Assembly: GCA_947561715.1 (NCBI GenBank)
Contig: OX387201.1
Coordinates: 11,050,001-11,114,000, forward strand
From: Ascidia mentula
Lineage: Eukaryota > Chordata > Ascidiacea > Phlebobranchia > Ascidiidae
Direction of reading: 5' to 3'
Length of the DNA stretch: 64,000 nucleotides
Both the position numbers and the translations under genes were made by a program. Positions 46,132 through 58,500 of this stretch are shown piece by piece (the stretch's first letter is position 1; the number at the start of each line of letters is the position of its first letter). The notes under the pieces were generated by a model. That model saw only the letters and a list, made by a program, of their open reading frames with translations. It had not been told where the DNA came from and ran no database searches.

Positions 46132-46172
46132 ACTTTCCTTTCCTTTCCACGCGGCTGAAAAGAGTGTCTGTG
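46132..46172 (+). promoter_or_regulatory. Non-coding 5'TOP exon of rps21
   Basis: The pyrimidine run CTTTCCTTTCCTTTCC at 46132-46147 is a classical 5' terminal oligopyrimidine start of a ribosomal protein mRNA. The short exon ends GTCTGTG|GTGAGA at 46172. The 5'-UTR continues after an acceptor CTAACAG (ending 46368), 18 bases before the ATG. Confidence 0.7.
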
Positions 46173-46386
46173 GTGAGAATAAGAAATAGTTTTTCAAAAA
46201 AATAAATATTTTACTTGTCTGCAATATTGTTTGTGTTGTATAGATGTGTGAAGAACAATCATCTTTTCACTGGCAACCAATAAATAGTTTATTAACCGCT
46301 TTTTTGCTCTTCTAAATACCATGAACTTTTTCAAAGATTGGAGATCGTAAATCCACAAATCCTAACAGGCAGTCAACATCATTAGC

Positions 46387-47432
46387 ATGCAGAACGACGC
46401 AGGAGAAATTGTTGATTTGTATATTCCCAGAAAATGCACTGCAAGCGGTCGCATTATTGGAGCCAAAGACCATGCATCCGTTCAAGTAATGTTAGCAATT
46501 TATTTTGAACATGTTTTGTGTCTACTTTTAAATGGAAGCCAAAAAAACAAACACTTTACAGTGTGATTGGTTTCCAATTTAATACTTCTTAGTTAAAATA
46601 CTTGCCTTGGTTTGCATCTTGTTAAATTACCTGGTAGATTTGGCTTGTAACTTAATTGTTTGTGGTTGGAATGTCAAAGCAAAATGTTTATATTTTGCCC
46701 CCTACAGGCTTAATACGGTCTGGTGAAATTGGTTGGACAATGCAAAAAAAACACCACTGTACATTGGTTCATGAAAAACAAAACTTTATAGCTAATTATT
46801 TGAAATCCAATTGTAAAAGACTTATTTTCTTAAACCAGTGCATTCTGGTGTACAAACCCAGCAAAAGGCAATAGGAAAACATACAGCACACGTTAAATAG
46901 AAAAACTGTTCATCATGTGTTGCATTAATGATAAGTTCATTTGCATACGTTGACACTTTTGGCATGATTTCAGTTGTCAATCATAGATGTTGATGAATCT
47001 GGTAGAGCTTTAAGTACATCAAAAGCATACACAATATGTGGTGATATAAGGAGAATGGTAAATATTATCATTATATCACAGATGTTTTTCGAGTAAAAGT
47101 AAATTTGTGAAATTTTAATGTGCAGATGAATTGTATTAAATATTCTTAAATCAATCAGTTGGTGCCACAACACATATTTTTTACAAACTGAGTTAATACA
47201 TTCAGTAAACTCTTTTTGTTCATTTGGTTCTTCAATGAATAAATACTGGTGTTTTTGTTGGTTTAAGTATGTATATATTATCTTTCACAAACATTTGTAT
47301 GTAACAGGGAGAATCAGATGATTGCCTCAACCGCCTCTCTTTGCGCGATGGCATAATGTCAAAGTAAGCAATTTTTATTGTTTTGCAAGGCATGTTCAAA
47401 AAAGTTTGCTTTACAGGGGCTTCAACAAGTAA
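46387..47432 (+). CDS. rps21: 40S ribosomal protein S21 (eS21)
   Basis: Four coding exons (46387-46485, 46974-47057, 47308-47363, 47417-47432) give 84 residues, one more than human. It begins [20 protein letters not shown] and continues [33 protein letters not shown] and ends GIMSKGFNK. It is a small-subunit ribosomal protein near the platform involved in late 18S rRNA maturation. A 5'TOP leader exon precedes it, so growth-dependent translational control is expected. The last exon carries only five codons. An AATAAA lies near 47596. The gene is convergent with the membrane-protein gene, 267 bp away. Confidence 0.97.
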
Positions 47433-47699
47433 ACAACAATAAAATATCCTATTCTTGCAATGTTGATGCCAATAAATGGATGCATTCTACAATATTCTTG
47501 TTGGGTTGTATTACTAATTATAACAGAGTTTGCTGCAGGAGGTTTTGGTTATCTTTTTTAAACAATTGTAGCAATTGTTTTTGAACATAATTAGGTCTAA
47601 ATAAACTCTATTTCACTTTATTGAACGATTAACAGCAGTCTTTCAAAAAATTAATCACCACCGTCCAGATCCGAGTGAATGTATTGGGCCAAAGCGAAA

Positions 47700-49043
47700 C
47701 TAATCCACGCGGTACAATTGTGCGTTCATTCCCGCTGTCGAATAGAGCAGGCAGCAACTGGTGGCTATACCGACTTGCATTATAAAGTGATGAACTCTAG
47801 CTTCAATGTTCATATGATATAAACCAAGAGATGTCGCCAAAGTTGCGTTTTCAGAAATTGCCAGGACTGCTGTTGCAAGTGCAAGAGCAACCGAACCCAT
47901 TTTACGCTGCGAGGCATTTCCAAACCAACAGTTGTATGAAGCGATAATGTGCAAAGCTCCAATACAAAATATATGTAAGAATGGGCTTCCACCCATCAAC
48001 TTGATTTGGGTTGTCCGAAGTTGGTGCTGAAACAACTTGAAGTATAGTGCCTGAATAATAAACTGCAAAGCCACGGTTGCCTGCAAATAATGTGAAGCGA
48101 TAAAATATTGTTTATTTGCTTGTGGTATAATCGTCGATGGGCACTAACCCGACCAAGAACAATTGCGTACGACTTGGAACCTTGCATTATTTTTCTGCGC
48201 TGTATCATGTCAGTGGCTCCGAATATAACCAGCAAACCGCCCATCAAACCAAGATACATCAAAACATTCATGAAGTTCATTTCCTGATGCATGTGGCGAG
48301 GGTAATCACCTGCAAAAGTAGTTTGTTTCACACTCGCAAAAAGCAGAGAAGTTAATGTGGCATCTTATGTTTTTCTTACATTCCTCGTTTTAAAACATTT
48401 TGCAAGCGATGATAATGCGTCACCGATCAGAATGACAAACGTAAGTATTATTCGTCCTTTTAAAAAGACTTCAATAAGATTGTTTGTGTGCGTCGTCACC
48501 ATCTTGTTATATGTATGAGTGTTTCTCTAAAACTTGGGAACCACTGCCCCAAAAATATTATAAAAACCGTACAGACTTAGTGAGTCAGAAGAGTAGAAGA
48601 AAGTCCGAATAAGACGCAGAAGACAATGTAAACTAGGTATATTTGCCCGACCATTAAAAGAGTTGTGTTTATCGTTCGGGTGTTCTTTGTCTTTCCAATA
48701 AGCTTATCTTACCTATGCCACCGTCTCCAACCGGATGGTGAACCACGAACAACATAATGCAATACGTTATTATCATTCCCAAAGAAGCCATTTCCAAATT
48801 TCTTTGCAGAAGTATCCTGAAAACCGTATCGTTTGTAAAACAGTAGTATCACTTGAATCAATAAAATTCGTACCCGAGACCAAAGAATACGTATGCCAAA
48901 AACACAACATAAATAAATATTTCTGGAAGGCCAAGTTCTCTGAAATATGCTGAACGTACGGCAAACGATCCCATATACCATGTTGCATCAGCCAGTATGC
49001 ACAATGAAAATACGACCCTTAATACAACAAACAAATAAAACAT
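47700..49043 (-). CDS. Multi-pass membrane protein of unknown function
   Basis: Four minus-strand exons (49043-48874, 48816-48713, 48309-48149, 48080-47700) join in phase to 271 residues. About seven hydrophobic segments are visible: near residues 3-20, 38-55, 65-83, a helix around MNVLMYLGLMGGLLVIFGAT, one around ATVALQFIIQALYF, one around FLHIFCIGALHII and a C-terminal pair. Short polar loops carry HHPVGDGG and HMHQEMNFMN. The layout slightly recalls the TMEM45/DUF716 type, but I cannot confirm it. A receptor, transporter or ER protein are all possible. The start codon is the first ATG of the exon; earlier exons cannot be excluded. Confidence 0.65.
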
Positions 49044-50776
49044 TACAACAACAACAAATGAGTGCGTCTGCTGTTTTTGCCTTCACTATACACAATTAAA
49101 CATACCGACACGACTGAAAGACGAGTCTATCAAAACCTGAAATTGGTCGTTTGTGCTCCATATTTTCAACCTTTCAATCTTTCAAACGGCTACTTCATTA
49201 GATGTGCTATTTATACTGGTTGGTTTAAAATCTTAATATGTGCTAATTAACTGTTTGTTACTGGGAAGCAAAGACTTGTTCCGAGTTGCTCTGCACAAAA
49301 TAGAAAGCTCACCAGAAAAACACGTGTGGGTGCTTTCTTCTTATAACTTAGTTAATTATTAACAAGCCGTACTGTACGAGATGCCTGGAAATAATTGATC
49401 GAAAAACATCGTCAATTGACTCGCAATATCATGAAGTTGGTCATATTTAAGGTATTTGTTTAACTATTGTAATTGTATGTGGGCAACTGGTCAGAAACAG
49501 CTGTTTAGTGTTGCCTGATACTTCTTGCAAAAATAATCGTATAAGGTTCATTTTTAACTCACCCCAAACAGCCTATTGTTTAAATGGTTTTTATCCTGAT
49601 TAGTTTAGATAACAGATATAGTCGTTTCATGTCTACGGTTAATGAACTCGATGATCTTCGCACAAACATATCAAATAAAAAAACCCAAAAAGTTCTGTAC
49701 GATATTCAACACAATTGTCATTGCACCATGATTATGACGTCATACTTAGTTTGTGCTAATTTGTTTTGCACGTAACGCAAGGCTCCCTGCCTCCCTATAA
49801 AAGTGCGGAATTTTGGATAGAAAAGGCCGACCTGGTATAATTAACGCTGAATAATGTCGTTGGAAAGAGTCGCTGAACATTATGTTGAATTAAAATTGTT
49901 TACAAGTGAAAAACTTGGCAAGCCCTGGTCTAAAGTTAAAGCTCATATCTAGTTTAAAAATGAACAATAAAATGAAAATGATGAAAAAGGGTAATGGTTA
50001 AATTTTGAGTCCCAGATTGGTACATATTTTTTTCGGTGTGGGGGACATATGCCCTCAATGTATTGGCGGCCCTAAATTACGTATTCTTTATGACACCGAA
50101 GCCTTTTAGTTGCTAAAAGCTTCTTCAGGGCTTAATCCCGCCCTGGCAAGATTGGTTGCTCCATCCAGTTATTAATAGTCAACATTTACTATATGGATCA
50201 CGTATTTTTAACAAAACGTATAGAGACTGGTTTTTGTCACATCATTGCAAACAGCTGTTGGCATGGTAATATCCGCTATGGTGGCACTATCAATAGAAAA
50301 GTTTGTCAACAAAAGTCTGCAAATGAAACTTGATGAGATGGGGTGCGGCATTTTTTCGTAGACAATAAACCCATGTATTACGTACCAAAACACATCGAAT
50401 ATGCCGCCTTTGTTTAACATATTTTGTGAATTTTAATTGAACGCTGTTGGACTTACGTTACAGGTGGAATTTGAAGTGCTTTCACGTAAATCCGACAACA
50501 AAACATCATCTGGCTATTTGGTAACAAACCAGCAACAAAGGCGAATTAAAGGTAGTGCTTGACAAAGCACAGTAAGGCGACTCTTTCGTTTGACGACCTC
50601 CACCGTACAATAATTGAAACATGTCTTTTCTTGTTCTATCTTACCATCAGTCATGAACAGGTTTGGGTAAACCTGCTGTTCGTCGCTCTTAGTGCTTGTT
50701 GATTTTTATTTCAAAAATAACTTTGTTCACTACAGAGTGTCTTTTGTAGGAAATTGTAGTGAAATAAGGTATCAAC
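49044..50776. other. Divergent promoter region between two genes
   Basis: The membrane-protein gene (minus) and the FERM gene (plus) are transcribed away from this 1.7-kb gap. It contains the hairpin at 50064-50142 and no convincing gene. Confidence 0.5.
50064..50142 (-). repeat. Hairpin element resembling a decayed hammerhead
   Basis: On the minus strand GGCGG...GCCC can pair with GGGCCGCC, enclosing CTGAAGA and a long hairpin AGCTTTTAG/CTAAAAGGCT. The GAAA box expected after stem II is replaced by CGGTGTC. It may be the end of an old Penelope-like or foldback insertion. Confidence 0.35.
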
Positions 50777-53700
50777 ATGTTGGTTTGTCGCGTATCTTTT
50801 CTTGATGAATCCGAGATAAAATTGACATTAAACAGCAATGCACTCGGTGGAACCCTATTAGACAAGGTGTTTACCTACCTCAACTTGGTGGAACGGGACT
50901 ATTTTGGTTTACAAATCGACTGCACAAAGTACAAAAATGCTTGGGTGAAACCAAACAAGCGCATTAAGCAGCAGTTTGCTGAAAAGTAAGTTGTTGAAGT
51001 GACGTATTTACACCATTTCATAATACTTGTGTTCATAAATATTTCATGAAAGTGATTGATGTTGTATTAAAAAAGTTCACAAAGGGAAGGCTACGCTGTA
51101 ATTCACTTTGGTGATCAAATTTATTTTTTACATAATAGAAATGTATTTATATTATTCACCGTAGGCTAATACTGTATAAACAGTATTGGCGATTGAAAGA
51201 TATTAATGGGTTCATTGTTTTAGATCTGATGAAACCTGGGCATTTAAGTTTTTAGTAAAGTTCTATCCTTCGGACCCTTCATTCCTGAAAGAAGAATTAA
51301 CAAAGTACGTGTTGCCTTATTGAATGTAAGATTTTTTTTTTCGCAAACGAAGCGAACGTACGAACAAACAAAACGAAGTAAATGTAATAAAGAAACAGCT
51401 TAGATGCTGCATAAATAGGGCGGGTAGGACAAAAGTGCAAGTGTCAAATTACGTACAATTTTAGCTGCAATTTTGTCACACACAATACGCGTGTAACTTT
51501 AACTTAATTGTACATTAAGCTTTTGATATTGAATACATTCAACAAAGTTTGTTTTGGGGAAAAATTAAACAACAATAAAAAGAGGTCTTTAAATTGGTCT
51601 ATTGTGTAATTATACAAAGGACAGGCGTCCACCAACACGCGACCAGCTTAGGTTACGTGATTGTCAGATACATGGCTTTAAGGTCAGAGCAATGCGCACT
51701 AAGGTTCCCGGGTAACCTGTGTTATTTTTATATGCACTTACTATTTACTGAACTATACCTGCTAACTTATAACTTAGCAGCTAACTAATATGTGCAAGGA
51801 TCTAAATTAGAATAGTTGTTTATCTTTAAAACATACACATTCTAATCAATGTGTTTTGAGCTTACAACTAAAGCAAATAAAATGTTGTTGCTCTATGGCT
51901 CTTGTTATTTTTTTTGCTTTAAAGGTATCACCTTTGCTTGCAAATGCGGGAAGATCTCCTTACCAAACGTTTGCCATGTCCCCTTGATACATTAGCAATT
52001 CTTAGTTCATATTGGCTCCAATCAGAATTTGGTGATGACGAGATGGATTCAAATGATTTGAAGAGTTGTCTTTCTTCCCTCCGATCCATTTCAGACGAAC
52101 GAGCCATTACTGATTTTGATGGTCAGGTTTTAAAACAATACCGATCACGAAAAGGTATGCCCGCAGTTGATGCCGACACACAGTTCCTTCGGCTTGCCAG
52201 TAAGCTTCCATTGTATGGGGTACATCGATACACTGCTTCGGACAAACGAGGCGGCGAGTGTATTATTGGCGTAAATTCGTCTGGTATCGTGGAAATAACA
52301 AGCAAACATGAGGCAGTTACATACAAATGGAATTGCATAAAGCACATTAACTACAAAAAACACAAGTTTTACCTGAAAATATTGTCTCCGGCTTCAGTTG
52401 GTGGACACTCTACTTCCAAATATTACGCTTTCTCATCGGCAATACAGGCAAAGGCTCTCTGGCAGAATGCAGTTGATCATCACGTGTTTTACCGTACCAC
52501 AGCTTCCGACAGAACCTCGATAGCCTCCACACAAGGAAGTCCGGTTATTGATCACCGAAACAAACTTGGAAAGTATGCCAATTACCTTTTTACATTTTCA
52601 CATCATAACATCTACATTTATTTTGTGCAGAAAAAGAAAACTTAGTTTCCCTCTTAGTTTTCGAAAGAAGCGTCCAAATACTGAAGCGGAAACTAGAGAA
52701 GAAAGTTCAAAAATACAGCGGCTAAACCCAACTGTGGTATAAGCTTTTTTTTCAATTATTTGCTCATGGTTTTAGTAACATTTTCTTCCATACAGGTGCG
52801 TCACAGCAGCCTGCGAAGATCTGCTAGCTTAAAGTCGAACAGTTCAAGCCCTTCGACCAGTGAAACTTCACAAACGAAAACAAAAGAATTAAAATCTATT
52901 TTAAAAAATATCCCGAAAGTTGAAAGTAGTTCTCAAGATGAAGAGGATGGTCGTCCCTACAAAAGCAGTGACATTGAAATTGTCGAACCGGTGACAGCAA
53001 TTGACATTCTAAAGCCTAATCTTTTGCTTTCTGAAACAATCCTGGAAGAAGATGAGACAACGCATTCCACAGAAGCTGTGCCCGATACAGAAAATGAAAT
53101 TATCAAGCCAATGTCATGTCCCGTCAATGAATTGGGTGTAAAGGCAATTGTACATGAAGATAGCACTTCTACAACGACCAAAACAACGGAAACAACAAAT
53201 TTACCTCAGCTAATAATTGAACCTGTAGATGAAACCGTGGCAGAAGAAACCGATTACTCTAAAAGCAATAAAACAACTTCTGTCAGTCACCTTGAACCAC
53301 CTCCTTTAGTGCAGCAACAAACGAAAGATGCCCTTAATATCCCTATGCATAGACAAAAGTTAGGAAATACTGAATTGGAAGACGACTTGTTTGATAAGAA
53401 ATGTACCACACAATCACAGCATCAACTGCTCAGTGAGGTTACACTTGAGAAACATGAAACGGAACTTGAAGCGCGAATTTTAGACGTGGATAAGGAAGAA
53501 AAGGTTCTGAATAATTCCACATCAATAACAGATGTGAAAAGTGAACTCACTCTAACAGGTGAAGTGATTCCTTCCGATTATAATAAAGTCGACAATTATG
53601 AGGAAGATGTGGATGATAACAAAACCATCGGAGGAAGTAGTGCTGTGGCGATAATGGGGGATGATGACGTCAATTTTAATGACATAATTGACGATGGTGA

Positions 53701-55149
53701 CAATATTAACCACTACAGAGGAGATAATGAAAGTTCTTTAGATAGCTTTTCTTCAGCTTCGTGTGTTTCTGAACTTACCAACGATACCGAGGAACTTTGC
53801 AATCCAAACATTATTAATATCATATGGTCAAAATGCTTGGGAAGTGATGACGAAATGAACGATGTGTATCACAAGTTGTTTGGAGTAAAACTTCGCCGAA
53901 CAAAAGGGCGATTAGATAAGAAAAAAGCTAGATCCAACGTTTTTGAAAATCCACAGCAACGATCCATTGGAATACAGGTTCCATCTCCCCAAGAAAACGA
54001 ACTGAACTTAAACCCAAACTCTCGCAAATTTATTCCAAGTTGGCCATTTGATCCGGATTCTATTGCATCAAAGTCGGAAATAGACGAGTTGGACCAGGCA
54101 GCAATTACCGCCGCCCTTCAAGGTCATGTAGAGTATACCGAGATTCGCAGTAAAATTGAAACAAAGGTTGATGCAAAATTTACTGAGAATGTCTTACTTG
54201 AAAGCGATCTGAAAACCCACGATTTCGATTTTCCAGAGTTTGCCAAAAGTGTATCACTTTATTATTTGCATAGTAGCACTGGAGAAAGTTCGCGAAGAAT
54301 TTCGACATCTTCAACAGAGGAAACCTTGCCGACAGCAACAGTCACAGTTGAAGCAATGAAATACCCTATGCCAATAAAACGTTTTCGGTCATCGTCTGAC
54401 GACGAGGAGGATACAACTCTGCAATACACGCCCAGAGAAGAAACGTCATTGCAACAGCAAGCTGTTGATGCAAATGAGTCTGGCATGCAGCCTACAAATA
54501 CAAAAGAAAATAAAGAGGTCTTTTCAGCTGTAGACGAGGTTACGGACGAGCGGTGTGAAAGCAACCAGTCTTCAGGTCGAAGTTCCCCCTCTTTGGTTTC
54601 CAGTGCGAGTTCCACTTTGTCCCGATCAAGCTTTCCACGGTTTATCCACAGCGTTTTTCCGCTTCGTATGTCAAAAAAATCTTTGGGTGTAAAAGACCGA
54701 GGGAGGAAAAGACATAGAAAAGGAAAAAAACAAGATGCCCCAGTTGACCAGGATGATACTGTCGTACTAAAACGTGATGGTGCAGAAACTCAAGCAAGGT
54801 AAACTGTACCTAAGGGCATATTTAGAAACAATACCCAGGAAAAAAATAATTATGATATGACAAGTTTTTAATATTTGTTCCATAATAGACAACATTGAAA
54901 CTGCGTAAAATTAAACGAATTGTTTTATTTGCAGTGCTCCTTGCGCCAAAGAAAAGCAGGAAGTAACAGTTGAACAAATAAACGTAAGTACTTCCAAATG
55001 CATGTGCTTATTAATAATACACTTCTTATGGTTAGGTTGCGTTTAGCAGCGACTCGGACTCGCAATCTAGTGACACTGCTGGTGTGTACGAGGTGAAGAA
55101 TGATTCCATTGTGAATGAGGAAAACGAATCACAGGAAACGCCTGTGTAA
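50777..55149 (+). CDS. FERM-domain protein of the band 4.1 superfamily
   Basis: Seven exons join in phase (50777-50985, 51224-51304, 51925-52572, 52631-52736, 52796-54798, 54935-54983, 55036-55149) to 1069 residues. F1 starts MLVCRVSFLDESEIKL and has LVERDYFGLQ. F2 has KFLVKFYPSDP, ELTKYHLCLQMREDLL and CPLDTLAILSSYWLQSEFGD. F3 has LPLYGVHRYTA, GVNSSGIVEI and LWQNAVDHHVFYRTT. The later 700 residues are acidic, Ser/Thr/Glu-rich and probably disordered, encoded mainly by one 2-kb exon, with a basic stretch GRKRHRKGKK near residue 1000. The C-terminus ETPV fits a class I PDZ ligand. FERM proteins link membrane proteins to the cortex. F1 looks closest to the EPB41L4/5 and PTPN3/4 group, but no phosphatase or other catalytic domain is present. 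Confidence 0.9.
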
Positions 55150-55511
55150 ATCAACGCCTTCTAAAAAATCTATCAATTCTAAAATCAGGCATTTAAAACA
55201 ATTATATCTTGTACATAACGTGATTTTGTGTGTTGCTGCACTTGTTAGTTGGCTTATTTGGCATTTCCATCCGATGAAAGAATTCATTCAGAGCCTCTGT
55301 AGCTTATTTAGTATTTCTTTGTTTTTTGTATGTGTATTTTAAACAGCACCAGATCACACAATGTTGAGTTTTCTTGTAGAAATCCAAAAAGTCCAAATTT
55401 TCTTTCTATTGTAGTTAATTGATCATATATTTTGTGCTTGCTGGTTTTTATAATCGCTTACTTCCAATGACAAGTTGTTCTTGATCCTTGCAACTGTACA
55501 TACAACCTTCC

Positions 55512-58500
55512 TCAGCTTCCAACGACTCCAGTATGGTGATAGGTGTTCCAGAAAGAAGGTCCTAAATAACCACGTGGCTTTGGTACATGGTCGGACTTAA
55601 TACATTCCTGAAGAAATATACACATAATAAAAACTTATATCGGGATTGAAAATTTTATTCCACCAACCAATAAAAACATTTCTAATCGTTGTAATGGACC
55701 ACCTTTGTTCCCAGATACTTCTTTTATTCTGTAAAAATATAATGTCCTGTAATAACGTTTTCCATCTTAACATCCCTTTTTATTCCTACCTGGGAAAATA
55801 GTCATGGCACAGAAAATACAGAAGTTTCTTAAATTGGCTACTATAGGCTTCCATTAACACATGACCAGCAACTTCCAGAAAATCAAAGAGGACTGTGGCT
55901 GTCACTTCTGGCCAAGGGTCCAAATTAAGCATCCTACGTAGACACAAGGTTATCATCATTTTGTTTGCTGAATGAAATTGGTCCAAATTAAGTGATACCT
56001 GGTTATCCACTTCCAACCTTCTTCAATGCCATGAGGGTGTTTCTTTATGCTTGGAGGAAGAGGAGACTGTATAATTGCAGCATATGTACGAATAAAACCA
56101 GACATTCGCTTGAGATATTTGTCTTGAGCTTCCACAGTGCCATCCTTACCACAAATATAGCCTCGTAATCTTAACATATAGTTTTTGATAAAATATGTTA
56201 AGACAGCAAATTTCGGAGTTCTGCATATGAAGGATTTCACGAGCTGCTATCTAGTTTTAAGCAAAGACTTTCAGCAACAAACACATAAGAACAAAAAGGA
56301 AACAATTTATTTTATGTTTACTTAAGTTTTTTGACATAAAAGTATTAAAACATTCAAAACACAAAATTACCTGTTATATTCCACTTCAGATTGTGTATCA
56401 AGCCGAGGTATGTACAAAGGAATAATAAATGGGCATTTAGATTGCAGCTGCCCAAGTACTAGTTCGCCAACTATTTTGTTTTGTTCCCAAACTCCAATTA
56501 TAGCCAAAGCAAGACTGAATGCTGCAGCATGATTTGCAGACACCTGATCTTCGGCTTGTTTCTAGTTGAAGGCAAATATGCCATAAATCCAAATAAAACA
56601 ATAAACTGCTAACATACATAATTCCTTGTGAGCCAAAGGTGTGTAAGATTGTTTACATATAAATTGCAAAATTTTATGCCATATTTTCATTTGAAGACAA
56701 AAAACACTCACCACAAATTTTTTGGCCATTAAAAAACATGCATAGTCAAAACCATCAGGATGGCTTGAAACATTTACACGTTGGTTGCCAACTTTAACAT
56801 CCTGTTCTAGTGCAACATAACAAAAATACTTTACAAGCCTGCACAGCAAGTTTATGTACACAAACTAAACCTCGAAGAAGCCCATTTAGGTCACACAACT
56901 TGCTTTTAATGTCAGACCAAGATCGATTTGTAATGGACGAAATAGGCACACTTGTTGCTTTATTAAGTCCAATGATTAGTTTCTGTCAATGGAGGTAGAA
57001 TTGACAAATCTTATATTTCAAGTTAGAATTTTTAAGTTTTTACCTGGTTTTCCTTGCTTGTGTTTAACTGCTTTGTAATTTCTTCATATTTTGTGGTTAT
57101 TTTTTTTAACACTTGATGGTAGAAGTATGCTGAACGGCTTACACATAATTGCAACTCCTTCAAAACAAACAAAAGATTTACAAAATACAATAATCCAAAT
57201 ATTAAATACAACCTTAGGAAGAGTAGGACACTTAAATTCGGGATTATTTTCTTTTATATGTTTTTGCATTTCTAATTCTAATAACAGCTTTTTTTCCTTC
57301 TCCACATCCAATTCAAGTTGTTTCTGTCTTTTCACTTCCTCTTCCATAAGTATATTTCTTTGTTTAAGTTCTTCTACAAATTAAAACATACAATCCACTA
57401 TTGTATAACCTGACCACAACACTAACTGACTTTGTTTTGTGGTTGGTGTAAATTTGGGGCCCAACACTAAAGATTTTAATGCTAATGGACACATACTAAC
57501 AGCACAAAACAAAATTGACATTAAATTTTTAAGGTTTTTCTTTTCAGGTAAGTTAACAGTTTAAAGCCCATCTCATCAAACACTACAGTATTTACTAACC
57601 TAAGTTCGCTACAAGAGTTTGGGAAATATACAAAAATTTGGCAAGAAGGTCTGAAAAAAGTTGCCATTCCTTTTGTTCCATATATCCTTTACTGTGACAA
57701 TGATGTGATAGCTGATTTATTTGTTTATATGTGGTTTCAAACGGTGCTTGGACGGTTGATATTTTTGGGTCATTAACAAATTGTGTGTACCTGAAATTGA
57801 TTATTGTATTAAATTAATCTGACATCTATTTAATATTATTATGTAAGTACAGTGTACAGGGTTTTATAACATACCAAAAAGTGTTATCCCTAAAGAAAAT
57901 TATAAATCTTGTAAACAAACCATGTTTTTTTACATACGTTTCATTGTTGAGTAATAGCTTTGTGTTTTTGTAACACTCAAAAGACTGTTTCAGAAAAGTT
58001 TGCAAGTTTCCAAGTCTCTCTTTGTCTTGTTGCAACTTCATCTGTTTTCTAGAAGAGTTACAATACAATAAACACCAAAAACAAGCAAAAAAGTACAATA
58101 ACATCATTAAAAATCAAACAAAAATGCATTTTTTCAAAAACCTTTTTTCTGCTTCTTGTAGTTTAGTTTTTAGTTTTAAGGTTGAATTTTCCTGTTGTTC
58201 AATGTTTTGCTGCTTTATGGTTGTAGCTCTTTGTTCACTGAAAAGAAGATGTTGTCAACAAACCACATGAATTGATACAATACCACAGAAAATTCTTCAA
58301 CATCAGTAAAGAAACAACCTTGATTTTTGAAATACTTTAAACTCATATTCATTTTTTCGTTGCCGAGATTTTTGTTTTTGTTTAAACTTGTCAAATTTTT
58401 GTAGTGCATTTTGACAAGCAAGTTTTTGCTGCTGTTCATGCTCTCTGGAGATAAAATATTGTCATTATTTTTAAAGCAATGGAAATCGTTGCAACGACCA

